Assembly: GCA_025738555.1 (NCBI GenBank)
Contig: JAOVFP010000012.1
Coordinates: forward strand, 2,728,001 to 2,792,000
Reading direction: 5' to 3'
Length of the DNA: 64,000 bases
Source of the DNA: Cyathus striatus
Taxonomy: Eukaryota; Basidiomycota; Agaricomycetes; Agaricales; Nidulariaceae
The first letter of the stretch is position 1. Every line of letters starts with the position of its first letter. Both the position numbers and the translations under genes were made by a program. The notes beneath the pieces are model-generated. The model saw only the letters and a list, made by a program, of their open reading frames with translations. It was not told the DNA's origin and made no database searches. Positions 23,231 to 34,799 of the stretch are shown here, one piece after another.

Positions 23231-24378
23231 TTGACAGATCCTTGATTGACAGATTGACAGCTGTCTATTACCTTAGTTACATGGATCTTGGTTGGGACTT
23301 TGGTAGACAGCCTCAGTATATATACACTCTGTAACTTGGTAGTTGTTAACAAGTTTCCTCCCCATCTGTGTCTGTGTCTGTGTTTGTGTTTGAGTCTTTA
23401 CTCCACTATCCTTCTTTATCACATTCTATTCTCTCAACTATTCCTCTCTATTTTTGTTACTTCTGACACATTCATGCAGGGAGATCACCAGTAAACTCAG
23501 ATAATGATATCAATGACATCACACAGCCAAATGGACAAACTCAAAGACAAGGTACTTGTGGACAAACACTTGCAGCAGTGAAAGAACATTGAGAGAAACT
23601 TAAACAAAAGTTGTTTGAGGCCTGGGAGCAACAAGGAAATGAATCTGATAGCTTGTAACTAGAAAGTATGTAATTGAATGTTTTGTAGTACAGTACACCA
23701 TGTGAGATTAGTGGTAAAGCATAAATGTAGGGAGCAGACAGCAGGGAGGAGGTGGTATGACAAAGTGAAGGCATGGTTGAAATGCATACAGTACACCATA
23801 TGAGATTAATGGTAAAACATAAATGTTGGCAGGGAGGAGGTGGTGTGACCCTCCCAGATATCACTGAACATAGAGAGCCCAGTGCCACACTGCACACAGG
23901 GAAACAAACATTTGGTGTTGACAAAAAATGCTGTCAACAAGAAATGCAATAGCATATGAGCATGGCATTTTAGCATGACATATGGGGGGTCATTGGAAAG
24001 GTAATAAAGAGGGCTACACATAGCCAGCAGAATGGACATAATGAGCACGAACTGGATCTGAGAACATCCAAAAACTGTAGGGGATGTTGTTGGCAATGGT
24101 GATCTAAGGAGATGTTGTATCATGACATATGAGGGTGCGATAGAACCGTCATGCTGAGTGGAGTCTGATGCAAAAACAACCCAGGGAATACATGCCTTCA
24201 ATCCCGAGATATGACCAAAAGATCATAACATCTCCTCCTCAGAGTCACAACCTGTAATTCACCCAGAGGCTAGTGGATAAGAAGCTATGAATCAGTATAG
24301 TACTTGGACAATAATGCCACACTTACTGAAAACCTTGGTGTAATCACTCAGTGTGTGGTTGAACCAGAGACTCTGAGA
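23231..24378. other. Non-coding region with a ~65-bp direct repeat
   Basis: TTGACAG/CTGTCA words recur at 23185-23270, possibly a subterminal repeat of the Harbinger-type relic. CAGTACACCAT..GAGATTA..GGTAAA and GGGAGGAGGTGGT occur twice (about 23691-23760 and 23789-23850). No gene recognised. Confidence 0.45.
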
Positions 24379-24996
24379 CACTACTGGCCAGCAACTATTT
24401 TGTGGTTAGCAAAATCCATACAAAACTGATCTCAATAACTAAAAATATTGACATACAATATTCCCTGTAGTAAAATGATGGCTATTGTTGAATGCAAAAT
24501 CTGTAACACATGTTACCTTTTGTACATATTTTGCATTAATACAAATGTATCTTTTTGCTCTAATTTTAGCTTGATCAAAACTGGTGTAAAAGTCAACATT
24601 TTGCACAAGTTTTACTTCTGTGAAAATGTTTAATTTTGCCAATAGAATAAGCTCAAAACTTTCTTTCCTAAAATGACAGATTCAACACTTCTGTCATTTT
24701 AAGAAAAAAAGTTTTGCACATGTCAAAATGCACTGGCAAAATTAAACATTTTCACAGAAGTAAAACTTGTGCAAAATGTTGACTTTTACACCAGTTTTGA
24801 TCAAGCTAAAATTAGAGCAAAAAGATACATTTGTATTAATGCAAAATATGTACAAAAGGTAACATGTGTTACAGATTTTGCATTCAACAATAGCCATCAT
24901 TTTACTACAGGGAATATTATATGTCAATATTTATAGTTATTGAGGTCAGTTTTGTATGGATTTTGCTAACCACAAAATAGTTGCTGGCCAGCAGTG
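24379..24996. mobile_element. 618-bp near-perfect palindrome with CACTA-type ends
   Basis: The arms run from CACTACTGGCCAGCAAC (24379) and from its inverted counterpart ending CAGTG (24996), meeting near 24690. The 186-bp blocks 24448-24633 and 24742-24927 encode the same peptide on opposite strands, so they are effectively identical. AGA lies directly outside both ends. CACTA termini plus a 3-bp duplication fit the CACTA/EnSpm superfamily; the fold-back form is a non-autonomous derivative. Confidence 0.75.
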
Positions 24997-26030
24997 AGAG
25001 AACATGGATAATGTGGGGGGCTTGAGTGAGCCAACAGATGAAGAGTAACCAGTAACCAGTAACCTGACATAAGCAGGGCAAAGGGGAAGTAGTGAGTCAC
25101 ATGATTGAAACAGGCAAGTGAATGTCAAGCTCACTCAGACTGTCATTAAAGGCACAGAATTATATAAAATCAATAAGGCCAACAAGCAGCAAGGCCTGCT
25201 ACCTAACACAACCTGATTCTCTCCAATAAACATATAATATATCATTTATATATGTAGTTAGACCTCTTGAAAGTGCACAAGCAGGTGTATTACTGAAAGT
25301 TTATTGAATGGGACACCACATAAATTTATTCTTAATAGTCCCAGAAATTCCAGTCATCCTTAGTACCTGCAGGTGTTACTTATCAATAGCTTCACTATCA
25401 TCTTGGCCCAATTTCCAAGGCCCACAAGCTACAATCAGTATAAATTAGCAAGAGAATATGTGGGATCACATAGAGTTCATGAGAGCAGATCCATACTGTT
25501 ATGTTCTGGTGAGGAGACATTTTGTCATAAAAGGATAGACCTGAATGTCTGGTTGATGATTGGTCAACAATGCACCAAACATGGTAAGTATGTAGAAGCT
25601 CCAAGCAGTTAGGATACAGGAATGACCAATATTTCAAGCCTACACATGGTTGCCAAAAGTAATGGCAATCATGCATTTTTTCTACTAAAAATGCGAGGCA
25701 TTCTCACATTAATTAGAATGTAGCACACTACACTCTGTGCAGACTACCTTGACATTCTGTATTATACTTTCCATGATGTATACTACTGGAACAAAACTTT
25801 ATAACATAATGGACTTATTTGATGGCATGATATATACAATCTATAAATTAGCTTACAGAAGTTGTTCTTGTTGGTATTTTTACATGATATGTTGGATATA
25901 TGATGTACTATATATGTAGTATAAACTATTTAAATATCAAAAGATACAGGCAATTGTATACTGAGATGCTTATAATGATATTTATGTGAGCCTTAAATTT
26001 TAAACCTGAGAAATTGTACTGTCTCATCCC
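24997..26030. other. AT-rich region, possibly containing LTR-like remnant
   Basis: Near 25158 there is ATTATATAAAAT and near 25216 CAATAAACAT, spaced like TATA and polyadenylation signals of an LTR, but no TG..CA ends or target duplication were found. ORFs up to 92 codons show no recognisable domain. Confidence 0.25.
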
Positions 26031-26660
26031 CACGATGATGATGACCACACCACCACCAGCATCTGCCTCATCTTCACCACCACCAATGTCTCATCCTCAT
26101 GATGATGATGACTATCATCACCACTAGTGCCATTTCACCCCCACCACCACCACCAGCCCACCATTGATATTCAACAACAATGCGGCCACTCTCACTTCCC
26201 CCCCCTCGTCCTCTTGTAATGGTTCACTTGTCACATTCTTGGGGGGGTGGGGGGGGAGGCATGAGTGTTATCACCCCCACCACAATTGCTGTGCCATCTT
26301 GTGTCTCATCTCAACAATGACAATTTGTCTCCTGTCTTGCAAGTGATGAGAGGACATGTTTCCTCCTCTTTCCCTTTCCCTCTTGCCATCATCATCTCAC
26401 CACCCACACCCAGTCCCAGTCCCACACCCACATGCATCCCCTCATCTCACAAGTGATGAGGGGATGTGTTTTGGCACCATCATGCCCATCGACACTGCAC
26501 TCACACATGTCCCCATCTCGCAAGTGAGGAGGGGACATGTTTCAGCACCATCCATGCCCACCAACATCACACCCACATGTGTCCCCTCATCACACAAGTG
26601 ATGAGGGGATGTGTTTTGCCACTGCCCACACTGCCCACAGCCACACCCACTGACACTCAC
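26031..26660. repeat. Low-complexity CCACCA/GATGATGATG tract and ~70-bp minisatellite
   Basis: 26031-26165 is rich in CACCACCA and GATGATGATG. From about 26340 four units start AAGTGATGAGGGGATGTGTT or a close variant and contain CCCACATG..CCCCTCATC; spacing is ~70 bp in the last three. Long ORFs through it are by-products of the repeat. Confidence 0.7.
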
Positions 26661-26670
26661 ACCCATCTAC

Positions 26671-26920
26671 CATTGAGTTCACAATTGGGGAGTATGAAAC
26701 TTGATATATCTAAGTCTTCATCTGAGTCATCTTCTGACTCTAACTCTTCAGACACTTCTGAGTCAATTGAGCAGCTCAATAAGCTTGATACATCTGTAAA
26801 TGAGTCAGAAGAAACAGATGAATCAGAAGAAATGAAAGAGTCTGAGGAAATAGATGACTCAGAAGATATGAGTGAGTCTGAGAAAATAAATGAGCCAGAA
26901 GAGACAAATGAGCCAGAATA
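26671..26920 (+). repeat. 250-bp inverted copy of an exon of the cargo gene at 32.4-32.7 kb
   Basis: From CCATTGAGTTCACAATTGGGG to the GAATAC at 26915-26920, this matches the reverse complement of about 32423-32672 with very few differences (for example GAGTATG versus GAATATG). It encodes the same acidic Ser/Glu-rich stretch (KLDISKSSSESSSD). It stops just before the left terminus of the 10.2-kb element, so one arm is outside and one inside that element. Confidence 0.85.
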
Positions 26921-27130
26921 CCTGTATATCTCACTCCTCCACGAGATCAGGTGGACTCCAGGTAGACTCCAGGACTCCAGGTGGACTCCAAGTGGAGTCC
27001 AGGTAGACTCCAGGACTCCACCTGGACTCTACCTGGACTCTACCTGGACTCTACTTGAATGCTACTTTTGTTTACTCCATTTTACAGTAAAATTATATAT
27101 ATAAATTCTGAAGTTACAAAAATATTACAT

Positions 27131-29518
27131 CTATTCTACACAATCTAATTCAATTCCATCTTCTTCAACATTATCATCATTTGCATTAGTAGTTTGTGTT
27201 TGTTTGAGATTCTGTTTCATTAGCACACATTGCGTATGAATAAAAAGCATTGCATGTGTTGTCCAATTAAAGTTGTCCACAGTCATTCTATTAAGAATGC
27301 TTTGAAATCCTCCTAACCATGCATTAAGTTGTTCACATGCCTAAGTTTGAATTAAACATATATGTTATTATTAAATATTGACAAACATACCTGTGTGTTG
27401 AAAGCTCATTTGTAGTGTGGATTCCCTTCAGCATCTCTTTCAATAAGAACTAAATTAGGTGCTGATCCATTTAGAGGACTTGGATTGCAAAATTTGTGGC
27501 ATAAGTAGTCTCCAACTCTATGATTAATATAATGAAATGAATCAACCACAAATCTGGTACTTGTCTTCCATATATTCCAATCACGAGATGTAATCAAATG
27601 TCTCAAAACCATGCAAGCTTTATCAATACAAACATAGCTTGGTCTGACATTAGGTGTTGGATACACAAATTCCAGAAAGTCTATTATTTGACTTTCACCC
27701 TCTGATTTCACAAATTTTGCCCATGCAATAACAATTCCACAGGGTGCACAAATTGTTTCAACACAATAAAAGCAAGGTGCAACAAAGTAATTATCATGAG
27801 TGGGAGTAGTGGTTGCATTAGGTACTTCATCATGAGGTTGAAAATTGCCTCTATTTGTTTCAGACATCCATTCAGGAGCTCCTTCTTGTTCTGTTTGTCT
27901 AATAATCCTCTGAATTCCAAGAACTGACTGCCTTCCAAATCTTATAACATGATTATACCATCTCTGTCTATGATTTACACAAGTTTGAGATCTTTCTTCT
28001 TTCTGATTATAACAGTCTTTCATGCGACATAAATTCTTGCGTTGTGATTCATGTGTTATACAAAAAACTCCAGTACGTGCATTTTTTAAAGGTTCAGAGC
28101 AGTTTTCAAATGCACAGTGAGTTGGACCCATAACAATACCATCAACAACTATCATTTTAACCATAGGTTCAGGAGAGTTAGTAGTGTTGGAAGTATCAAC
28201 ACTCATTTCATTATCTTCCATATGCTGAAATTCCTGATTTTGTGCATTTCTTTCCAAATTTGGTACACGCCTATTTTCATCAATACCAACAACAGCAGCA
28301 TTATCATCAGTTGTAATTATATCAGCTGTAGCTCTATATTTATGAGTACATTCACTGCATGAATGTTGCAATGCATTGCTAATAATTCCTTTTTGACCTA
28401 ATTGATCAAATGCAGCTTTAGTTACATGTTCAGTTGACAATCTATCAGGAATTCTCAAATCATGATTTGTTGATAATGAAATGTATCGTGTAGTTTCTTC
28501 TATAAATGCTTTCCATACCTGCTGGCGTGAAACTGGTGGTATTTCATTTTCAATACCATTTGAAAAAGTGTAGTTCCAAAACTCAGTGTATGCTGCAGTG
28601 GATGCATGAAAATGATAAATAGAATTAACAACCATAGTTGTAAATACTCTGTCAGCCCATATATTTGCACCAAGCTTTAAATATTTTGCTTTGTTGAAAA
28701 ATATGGTATCTTTAGAACTCAATTGAGGATCCCGTGGTTGTACTTCTTCAATGCTATCATTTTCACTATTTTGTTCTTGATCTTTATCTTCTGGATCATA
28801 CTCATTTTCAGGAAGTATACTTTTATGATCAGCATAATATATAGCTTTACATTTCAGGCATGTCCCTGCAAGTAACTGAGCATTTTTGTATAATTGAACC
28901 CCTTTCATCAATCTAACTGTAACCTGGTCATGTCCATGAGTATTTAGATGCAAAGCTCTTCCAGCACATAATTTCCTGGATGTTGAACAAGTTATGCATG
29001 CAGGGCAAATAAGTAATACAGGCTCAATTTCATTGGTAGAAATTGGCTTCAAAAATTGTGCATGTTCTGTCTTTCGTGTGTAGGGATTTAAGCACAACAT
29101 TTCAATCATCTTATCAAGTTTCTTGGCAAAATTGGTTGTCTTTGTTGATACATCTAGTGAAATTATATCTTCATCTTCAAATAATTGACCATCATCATTT
29201 ATATGGCTCTGAATAGCACCTGCTAAAGCTTTTATCCATCCATTAGTCAACATGGAATATTCACTCTCAATATTTGGATTTTTTGCTCTTGCATGGAGAT
29301 TGAGGAGGTCTACATTATTTGTTAATATAAAAAGTAATGTTAAAACTGTTGCCAAAGTAATTGATGAATCAAAGTTTTTTCCTATAAATTTTGAGAAGAC
29401 TTTGAATGTGATATCAGGAAAAGGATCATTTGGTGATGATGCTTTTACTTGAGGAACATTGCTCAAGAATACAAGTAGCAGCCAAATTTGAAGTAGACCT
29501 TGCAGTAGAAAACCACAC
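27131..29518 (-). pseudogene. KDZ-superfamily transposase with CxC5/CxC6-type cysteine clusters, premature stop
   Basis: The long exon runs 29518-27391, a 50-bp intron is 27390-27341, and the last exon is 27340-27131. Domain order: helical N-terminus; first cluster CPACITC..CAGRALHLNTHGHDQ..CLKCKAIYYADH (CxC5-like); second cluster THCAFENCSEPL..CITHESQRKNLCRMKDC..TCVNHRQRW (CxC6-like); catalytic segments YVCIDKAC (Asp), VDSFHYINH (Asp) and, in the last exon, ACEQLNAWLGG (Glu). A TGA at 27408-27406 after NPHYK sits where relatives have Arg (HYKRAFNTQ), cutting off the Glu. The true 5' exon upstream of the acceptor at ~29519 was not found. Same strand as the two cargo ORFs. This KDZ type differs from the CxC2 type at 0.6-4.3 kb. 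Confidence 0.85.
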
Positions 29519-29629
29519 CTGTAAAAGTATAATATTAGTGAATTTGACTTATAATTAATAGTGTGTAGCCAATAGAAATTTATAAAATATTAGAGCTACA
29601 TCAAGTACATCAACAGAAAATAAATAAAT

Positions 29630-29935
29630 CTACTATTTAAAGTAGGTAGCTGTACAAAAGTTGAAAATATATTGATGAAATATTTCCAATATAAAACAAA
29701 TTGAAGGATAAACTACTGTTGAAAGTAGTGTATTGTACAAGGGTTGGCAAAATTGTTGAAAATATCCAACCAACTGAAACATAAAATAAGACAGGCCTAC
29801 TGTTGAAAGTAGATAATTTGTACAAAGTTGAAAAATATTGTTGAAATATTCTCAACCAAGAATGAGTAGCATAAATCTGCTGTTGAAAGCAGGTAATTTT
29901 TTATTTATTTAGAAATACTGTTGAAGTATTTCAAT
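29630..29935. repeat. ~83-bp tandem repeat of paired short hairpins, 4 copies
   Basis: Four units begin near 29631, 29712, 29796 and 29877. Each carries a CTACTGTTGAAAGTAG-type hairpin (CTGCTGTTGAAAGCAG in the last, with compensating changes in the stem) followed by a second AATATTGTTGAAATATT-type hairpin. The array lies between the KDZ reading frame and the next upstream ORF, i.e. in the putative 5' region of the KDZ gene. Confidence 0.75.
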
Positions 29936-29999
29936 CAAAATTGACAGCAAGAACATGTGACAAACAAAATAAAGCCAAAGTTAAAATAAAATAAACTTC

Positions 30000-30299
30000 T
30001 TACAATTTCTTAGACTTTTCCTTTCTGTGTGACTTCTTACTTTTCTCTTTCTCTTTCTCTTTCTCTTTCTCACTTGACTCTCTCTCTTTCTGTTTTGCCC
30101 GCTGGTCCATGGCAGCTTTCTTGCCCTCTAGTAATTTTTGTAAATTACCAAAGTTAGGTGATAAATTTTCCCACACAGCCTTTGTATAATTCTTATCAGG
30201 TTCATCCTCTTCAAACCAACTTTTCATTACTGGATCATAACTCAACAATGGAAAGACCTTAAATGGATATGAATAATATGTAGAGGGAGCCATGAACAC
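30000..30299 (-). CDS. Small hypothetical protein with Lys/Glu/Ser-rich tail (cargo ORF or exon)
   Basis: A 99-residue frame starting MFMAPSTYYSYPFKVFP with a mixed N-terminal half (SYDPVMKSWFEEDEPDKNY, FGNLQKLLEGKK) and a repetitive basic/acidic C-terminal half (KEKEKEKEKSKKSHRKEK). The first half is not repetitive, which argues that it is coding. It lies on the same strand as the KDZ pseudogene and the larger cargo gene, and could be the last exon of that gene now separated by the CpG-rich block at 30.33-31.55 kb. No known domain recognised. Confidence 0.45.
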   Translation of the reverse strand: MFMAPSTYYSYPFKVFPLLSYDPVMKSWFEEDEPDKNYTKAVWENLSPNFGNLQKLLEGKKAAMDQRAKQKERESSEKEKEKEKEKSKKSHRKEKSKKL

Positions 30300-30329
30300 A
30301 GAAATTATCAGTTTTTTATCAATATGACA

Positions 30330-31550
30330 GCCAGCTACTGATACGACTAACTTTTAGTAGTACTTTATTATGTCAGTAGTAGCACCACCAACATAAAATA
30401 GGTATTTACGTTAGTTATATTTAGTACGAAGGGTATCTGGTTAGCAATAATGAAATAGAACGACTTTTAAAGACTTTAGCTTGATTTCTAAGACTGGGTT
30501 TTAATACTTCGATTGCAGTACTAGTTCAAAAACTCGGATAACCAATATTCAATTCAATTCAATAGTACTTGGTACTTCAAATTCTAATCAAAACCTCGGA
30601 TACTGATTTCAGAACGTTACTCTACTTCGAGAACGGAAGATGGCTCATGCAGTACTTACTTTACTTATTCTACCATCCCTAAATTATATACTAAAAATCC
30701 TACCTACGTTATTTGTACTGGTAAATAGTGTATAGTGGATGCAAATAGATTGCGTATGCTATTTCTAAGGCTGTTCATATGTTCCCTAAGGTGTGGAGAA
30801 CCCCCCCCATATGGCAATCCATATGGTTACACCTTATTCCAGAAGGGCCTCAAATGCTGCGGCGTTGGTATGAGCCCGGTACATGTGCTAAAACACATGG
30901 TTACAAGGAATTTCGGAGTTAACGGCTCTTTCTGCGATGCGCATCAATAGTGCGTGATGGCATTGGTACTGTGCTTGGCTGTTTCACGCGCCATCGTCCA
31001 TGTGGTTTTACACATGTAAGTTATTCTATTATTCAGACCCGGATATCATAGACATGCGGCATATTTCTGAAAGCTACTGGCTGAGCAACAGCGGTCTGTA
31101 TGTTCTGATTTAGGGATTTTCTGGAGGGTTCTATACAATGGCACATGGTCTATTGGACTTGGTGCAGGGAATCATTTGAGATGCACGAGAGCGGTACAGT
31201 GGCTTCATTGTAAAATAATAATAATTGTAAAAGAGATAGCGCAACGGCTACTAATAAACCAAAGTAGTGTATTAAATGAGTACAAAGAACTGACAACCCA
31301 TATGATATACTTCCAATACCCTTGGTTCGTATCGCTGAGATACTTTGGCTGGCGGCATGGGCCTCAACCCCAGCCCTTGTACTCGTCCCTTAGTAGTGTA
31401 TTTTGTAGAAAATACTATAGTTGGCAACTTGGGACTTGTTCCAACTCTTGCACTCATGGGGTGGTTCCTTGTACAGATTTAAATATAGAAGTTGCATAAA
31501 ATGAAATAATAATCGAAAAATGAGTGTATATTAAAAGCCGGCGTATCACT
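30330..31550. other. CpG-normal block between cargo ORFs, no gene recognised
   Basis: Unlike the CpG-poor cargo genes on both sides, this ~1.2-kb block has frequent CG dinucleotides (for example around 30340-30640 and 30880-31060). This suggests a later insertion or a differently methylated stretch. Small ORFs (60-107 codons) carry no recognisable domain. I did not find matched termini. Confidence 0.4.
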
Positions 31551-33439
31551 ACATCTGCTAAAGAAGCCATCTCCATTTCTTTATTAAAGATCTCATTGAT
31601 CTTACAGTATTTCAAATATGTCATTCTTATACTGTCCTTCTTCCCACTCATGTTTTGAAGATGTTTAGGAATCTCAAATTGAGATATAAGCAGCTGAGTT
31701 ATATCCTTATTACTCATTGATGATTTGGATTTTGACTTGGATGACTTATCAAATGTAAACATGGAAGATAGCCCTGGAATTTGCTGCTCTACAGCACCAT
31801 CTGCTAGAATCTCAACAATATACTTATTACTCTCATGTCTCCACTCAAGTGCATCAGATTGCTGTGAGGCTTTGGAGAATCTTCCTTTCAGTATCCATTT
31901 TCCATCCTTATGAACTGAAATAGGTGAATTCTTGTCTAATTATAATACTTATTAGGTCATATTATTTGTAGTATTAGTAAGAGAACATACCAGACACCAG
32001 CTCCCAATATTCAGCAACAACTTCAAGAACAGCAGCAAGATCAGAACCTGGAGTCTGATTGTCGATAATGTAATCTGCTTCAGTATGATCATGCTTCAGG
32101 AATAAATGAATTTCACCTTGTGTGTTATTGGATGGGATCATAAGTGCATCTATATAAATGAATAAGTAAAACTAATGAATTGATAAATAACACAAATATA
32201 CCTTCTTCTTGATCTCCAAAGTTAAATAAATTACCTATAGCATGCTGGCAGGAAAACCCTCCAACTGCATGTGAAGCTCCTAACTGAGCTATGGGACTTT
32301 GACTGGCATGATATCTTACTCATTGAACTACTTTGACTCTCAGAATCTTCAGAAGAACTTGAGAGCTCTGACTGACTACATTTAAAATCAGAAGTTTTCT
32401 TTGGTGTATGGTCAATATCCATGTATTCTGGCTCGTTTGTCTCTTCTGGCTCATTTATTTTTTCAGACTCACTCATATCTTCTGAGTCATCTATTTCCTC
32501 AGACTCTTTCATTTCTTCTGATTCATCTGTTTCTTCTGATTTATTTACAGATGTATCAAGCTTATTGAGCTGCTCAATTGACTCAGAAGTGTCCGAAGAG
32601 TTAGAGTCAGAAGATGACTCAGATGAAGACTTAGATATATCAAGTTTCATATTCCCCAATTGTGAACTCAATGGTGCCGGGATTTCTTCTTTATTCAACA
32701 AGTCACCTGCTTTTTCAGCAGTGAAAGTAGATGTGGTATTCTCAGGCAAGGACATGTGAAGTTGAGAAGGAGGAGGAGGGGCAACAGATGTATTTTCATC
32801 CTCCAGAATTTGTTCCACTCTACTGAATTAGTTAAAATATTCAAGGTCAACATAATAGTTACTTATGGGGTTAAATGCTGTGGTTTTCCTTTTGCTTCAT
32901 TAGTGATATCTAAGAATGAATTAAAATACTACACACTTAGATTTTCCTCCTCCTTTTCCTTTTTCCTTTCCTTTTCCCTTTCCCTCCTCTGTTCTACCTA
33001 AATATCTTGAGTTCTCACTTTTTTTGGATTTTGTGTTAACTTGAGTTCTTGATTTCTTGGACTTAGGCTTTTCAAAAAGCTCAGGAGGTGTCTCTGTCCC
33101 TCCTCCAGACTGTTCTTGAGCCCTGGAAGCAATTCTACTACTTGATCTGATGGATTTAGGCCTTTCAGAAAGTTCAGGAGGTGTATTTGTCCCTTCTCCT
33201 GATTGTTCTTGGGCCCTGGAAGCAATCCTACTACTTGATCTCATAGACTTAGGCCTTTCAGAAAGCTCAGAAGGTGCATTTGCCCCTTCACCAGATTGTT
33301 CTTGAGACTTAGAAGTAGTAATCTTACTAGTTGTTCTCACAACTTGCTCCTGGGTAACAGTTCTGGTCCTAGATCTGGACAATCTAGGCTCATCCATAGA
33401 GGGATTGACAGTGTTTGAAGTTTTAGTTGACTTAGACAT
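31454..33439 (-). CDS. Multi-exon hypothetical cargo gene with Ser/acidic and RSSSRIASR repeats
   Basis: I read at least four exons on the minus strand. The first (from ATG 33439, or possibly 33508) has three repeats of about 30 residues containing ELSERPKS..RSSSRIASRAQEQSG and ends in a GKGKGKEKGKGGGK tail. The second (~32818-32218) is acidic and Ser-rich (MKLDISKSSSESSSD, EETDESEEMKESEE). Then come short introns (GTATAT..TATAG at ~32215-32150 and GTATGT..TTCAG at ~31990-31920). The C-terminal part is globular-looking (EIHLFLKHDHTEADYIIDN, GSDLAAVLEVVAEYWELVS, HKDGKWILKGRFSKASQQS, LISQFEIPKHLQNMSGKKDS). I do not recognise the family. Co-orientation with the KDZ gene inside shared termini suggests transposon cargo or an accessory protein. 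Intron 1 is not resolved. Confidence 0.5.
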
Positions 33440-33509
33440 ACTTGACACAGTGGATAGTGAAATTGAAGAGCAGGTGAGGGGCAGAACAGTAATCATAGTG
33501 TGGATCAAA

Positions 33510-34799
33510 GTGGGAAGGGAAGAAAGATTTCGTCACTTAGAAAGCTTACTATATGTGAGAATCTAATTATATTATGGTCCGGCACATATTGATTCAAAAA
33601 TTTAAAAATAGAACAGAATCCAATAAGCTTCACGGCATGCGCCTACATTCAATTTACTAAAAATAGACCAATGTAGAGCAGACGTTCCGCCTGCATGGTG
33701 GAATCAACATATTAACGAGTTCTGCAGACGTGTCTTAGTCATGTGACTAACTACATAATCAAACCTCGAACACGTACACGTCGCCAACTCATCTTTCACC
33801 TCCGTCTGCACAATGCCCCCCAACGCTCTTGATATCGGACCGACTTCTCCTCAACGCCAGACAAACTATCATATAAACGAGCAACCAAAGCACTCAGTTA
33901 TGGACACACGAAGCTAGGGACAGCGGAACTCGCTCACAAACTGAAGATCTCGACATCAGCATCTCAACATCCAGTCTTTCAGTACCCACCATCACTACAT
34001 TTCTCACTTCTCCTCATATCACACCCTCTATCCCTTCACATTTTACATACAAATCCTTCTCTCTATCTCCTTGAAACACTCATCTTTTGCTATCACATTC
34101 TTGGCTTCAAGAAGTTTTTATTCGCTCTTTTAGGTATAATCTTCTACTATTTTTCATATATAAACAGTGTATCTAGGTCTCGAGTAATTCAGTGAATTTC
34201 CCCCCCATCTCTCTCTCTCTTTCGGTGGCTCTTGTCTCATGTTTCTTCATCGTCTCACTCGTTCCCAACTCTCATTTCGGAAATTTACTCACTCAAACAC
34301 CCAAGAACTTCGTCTCGAAGTTCTGTCTCTCGTTACATCGTCACCTCTCTCGTTTACGTCGTTGACACTCTCTTTCCCAACCTTAGAACCTTAAACGTTG
34401 GACGGACGCGCCAACGGCTCACATTCCTTTGATTAGGAACCTTCAACCACTCATTTCCCTCTTCACCAACATCAGTCTAAATAGATTGCTATTGAATCGA
34501 TTGCCTCTGCATGCGCTTGTATCCCTGAGCTGTAATAATAATATATGAGAAGCGATTGCATCTGCATGTGCTTGCTCCTTGCCTTGTACTATATTAATAA
34601 CTTACATGCCCTTGCAGCCTCACACTGTACTTATTAATAATCCAGCTGTATGCACTCACAACCTCACTTTATATTACTTCTGCACTCTCACTTACAATCT
34701 CACAGATTACAGTTAAAACAAGTTACTACTATAATATTAATACAAAGACAATCTACACTAATATTAATACATAGACAATCTACACTAATATTAATACAA
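33510..34799. other. Gene-free CpG-rich region
   Basis: CpG frequency rises sharply after ~33.6 kb. Pyrimidine-rich DNA runs 33940-34440. GTTGGACGGACGCGCC (34397) resembles GTTGGACGGATGTGC (39527), hinting at a shared repeat. 34690-34800 holds a threefold AATCTACACTAATATTAATAC-type repeat. No gene supported. Confidence 0.35.

Noticed and set aside
24448..24927. Two identical 61-codon ORFs on opposite strands
   Set aside because: They are the two arms of a palindromic element, not genes.
24997..25320. Possible solo LTR (TATA-like and AATAAA-like spacing)
   Set aside because: No TG..CA ends, primer site or target duplication found; kept only as a note in the region entry.
26265..26666. Pro/His/Ser-rich ORFs in three frames
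   Set aside because: Low-complexity CCACAC/GATGAG minisatellite; no conserved feature.
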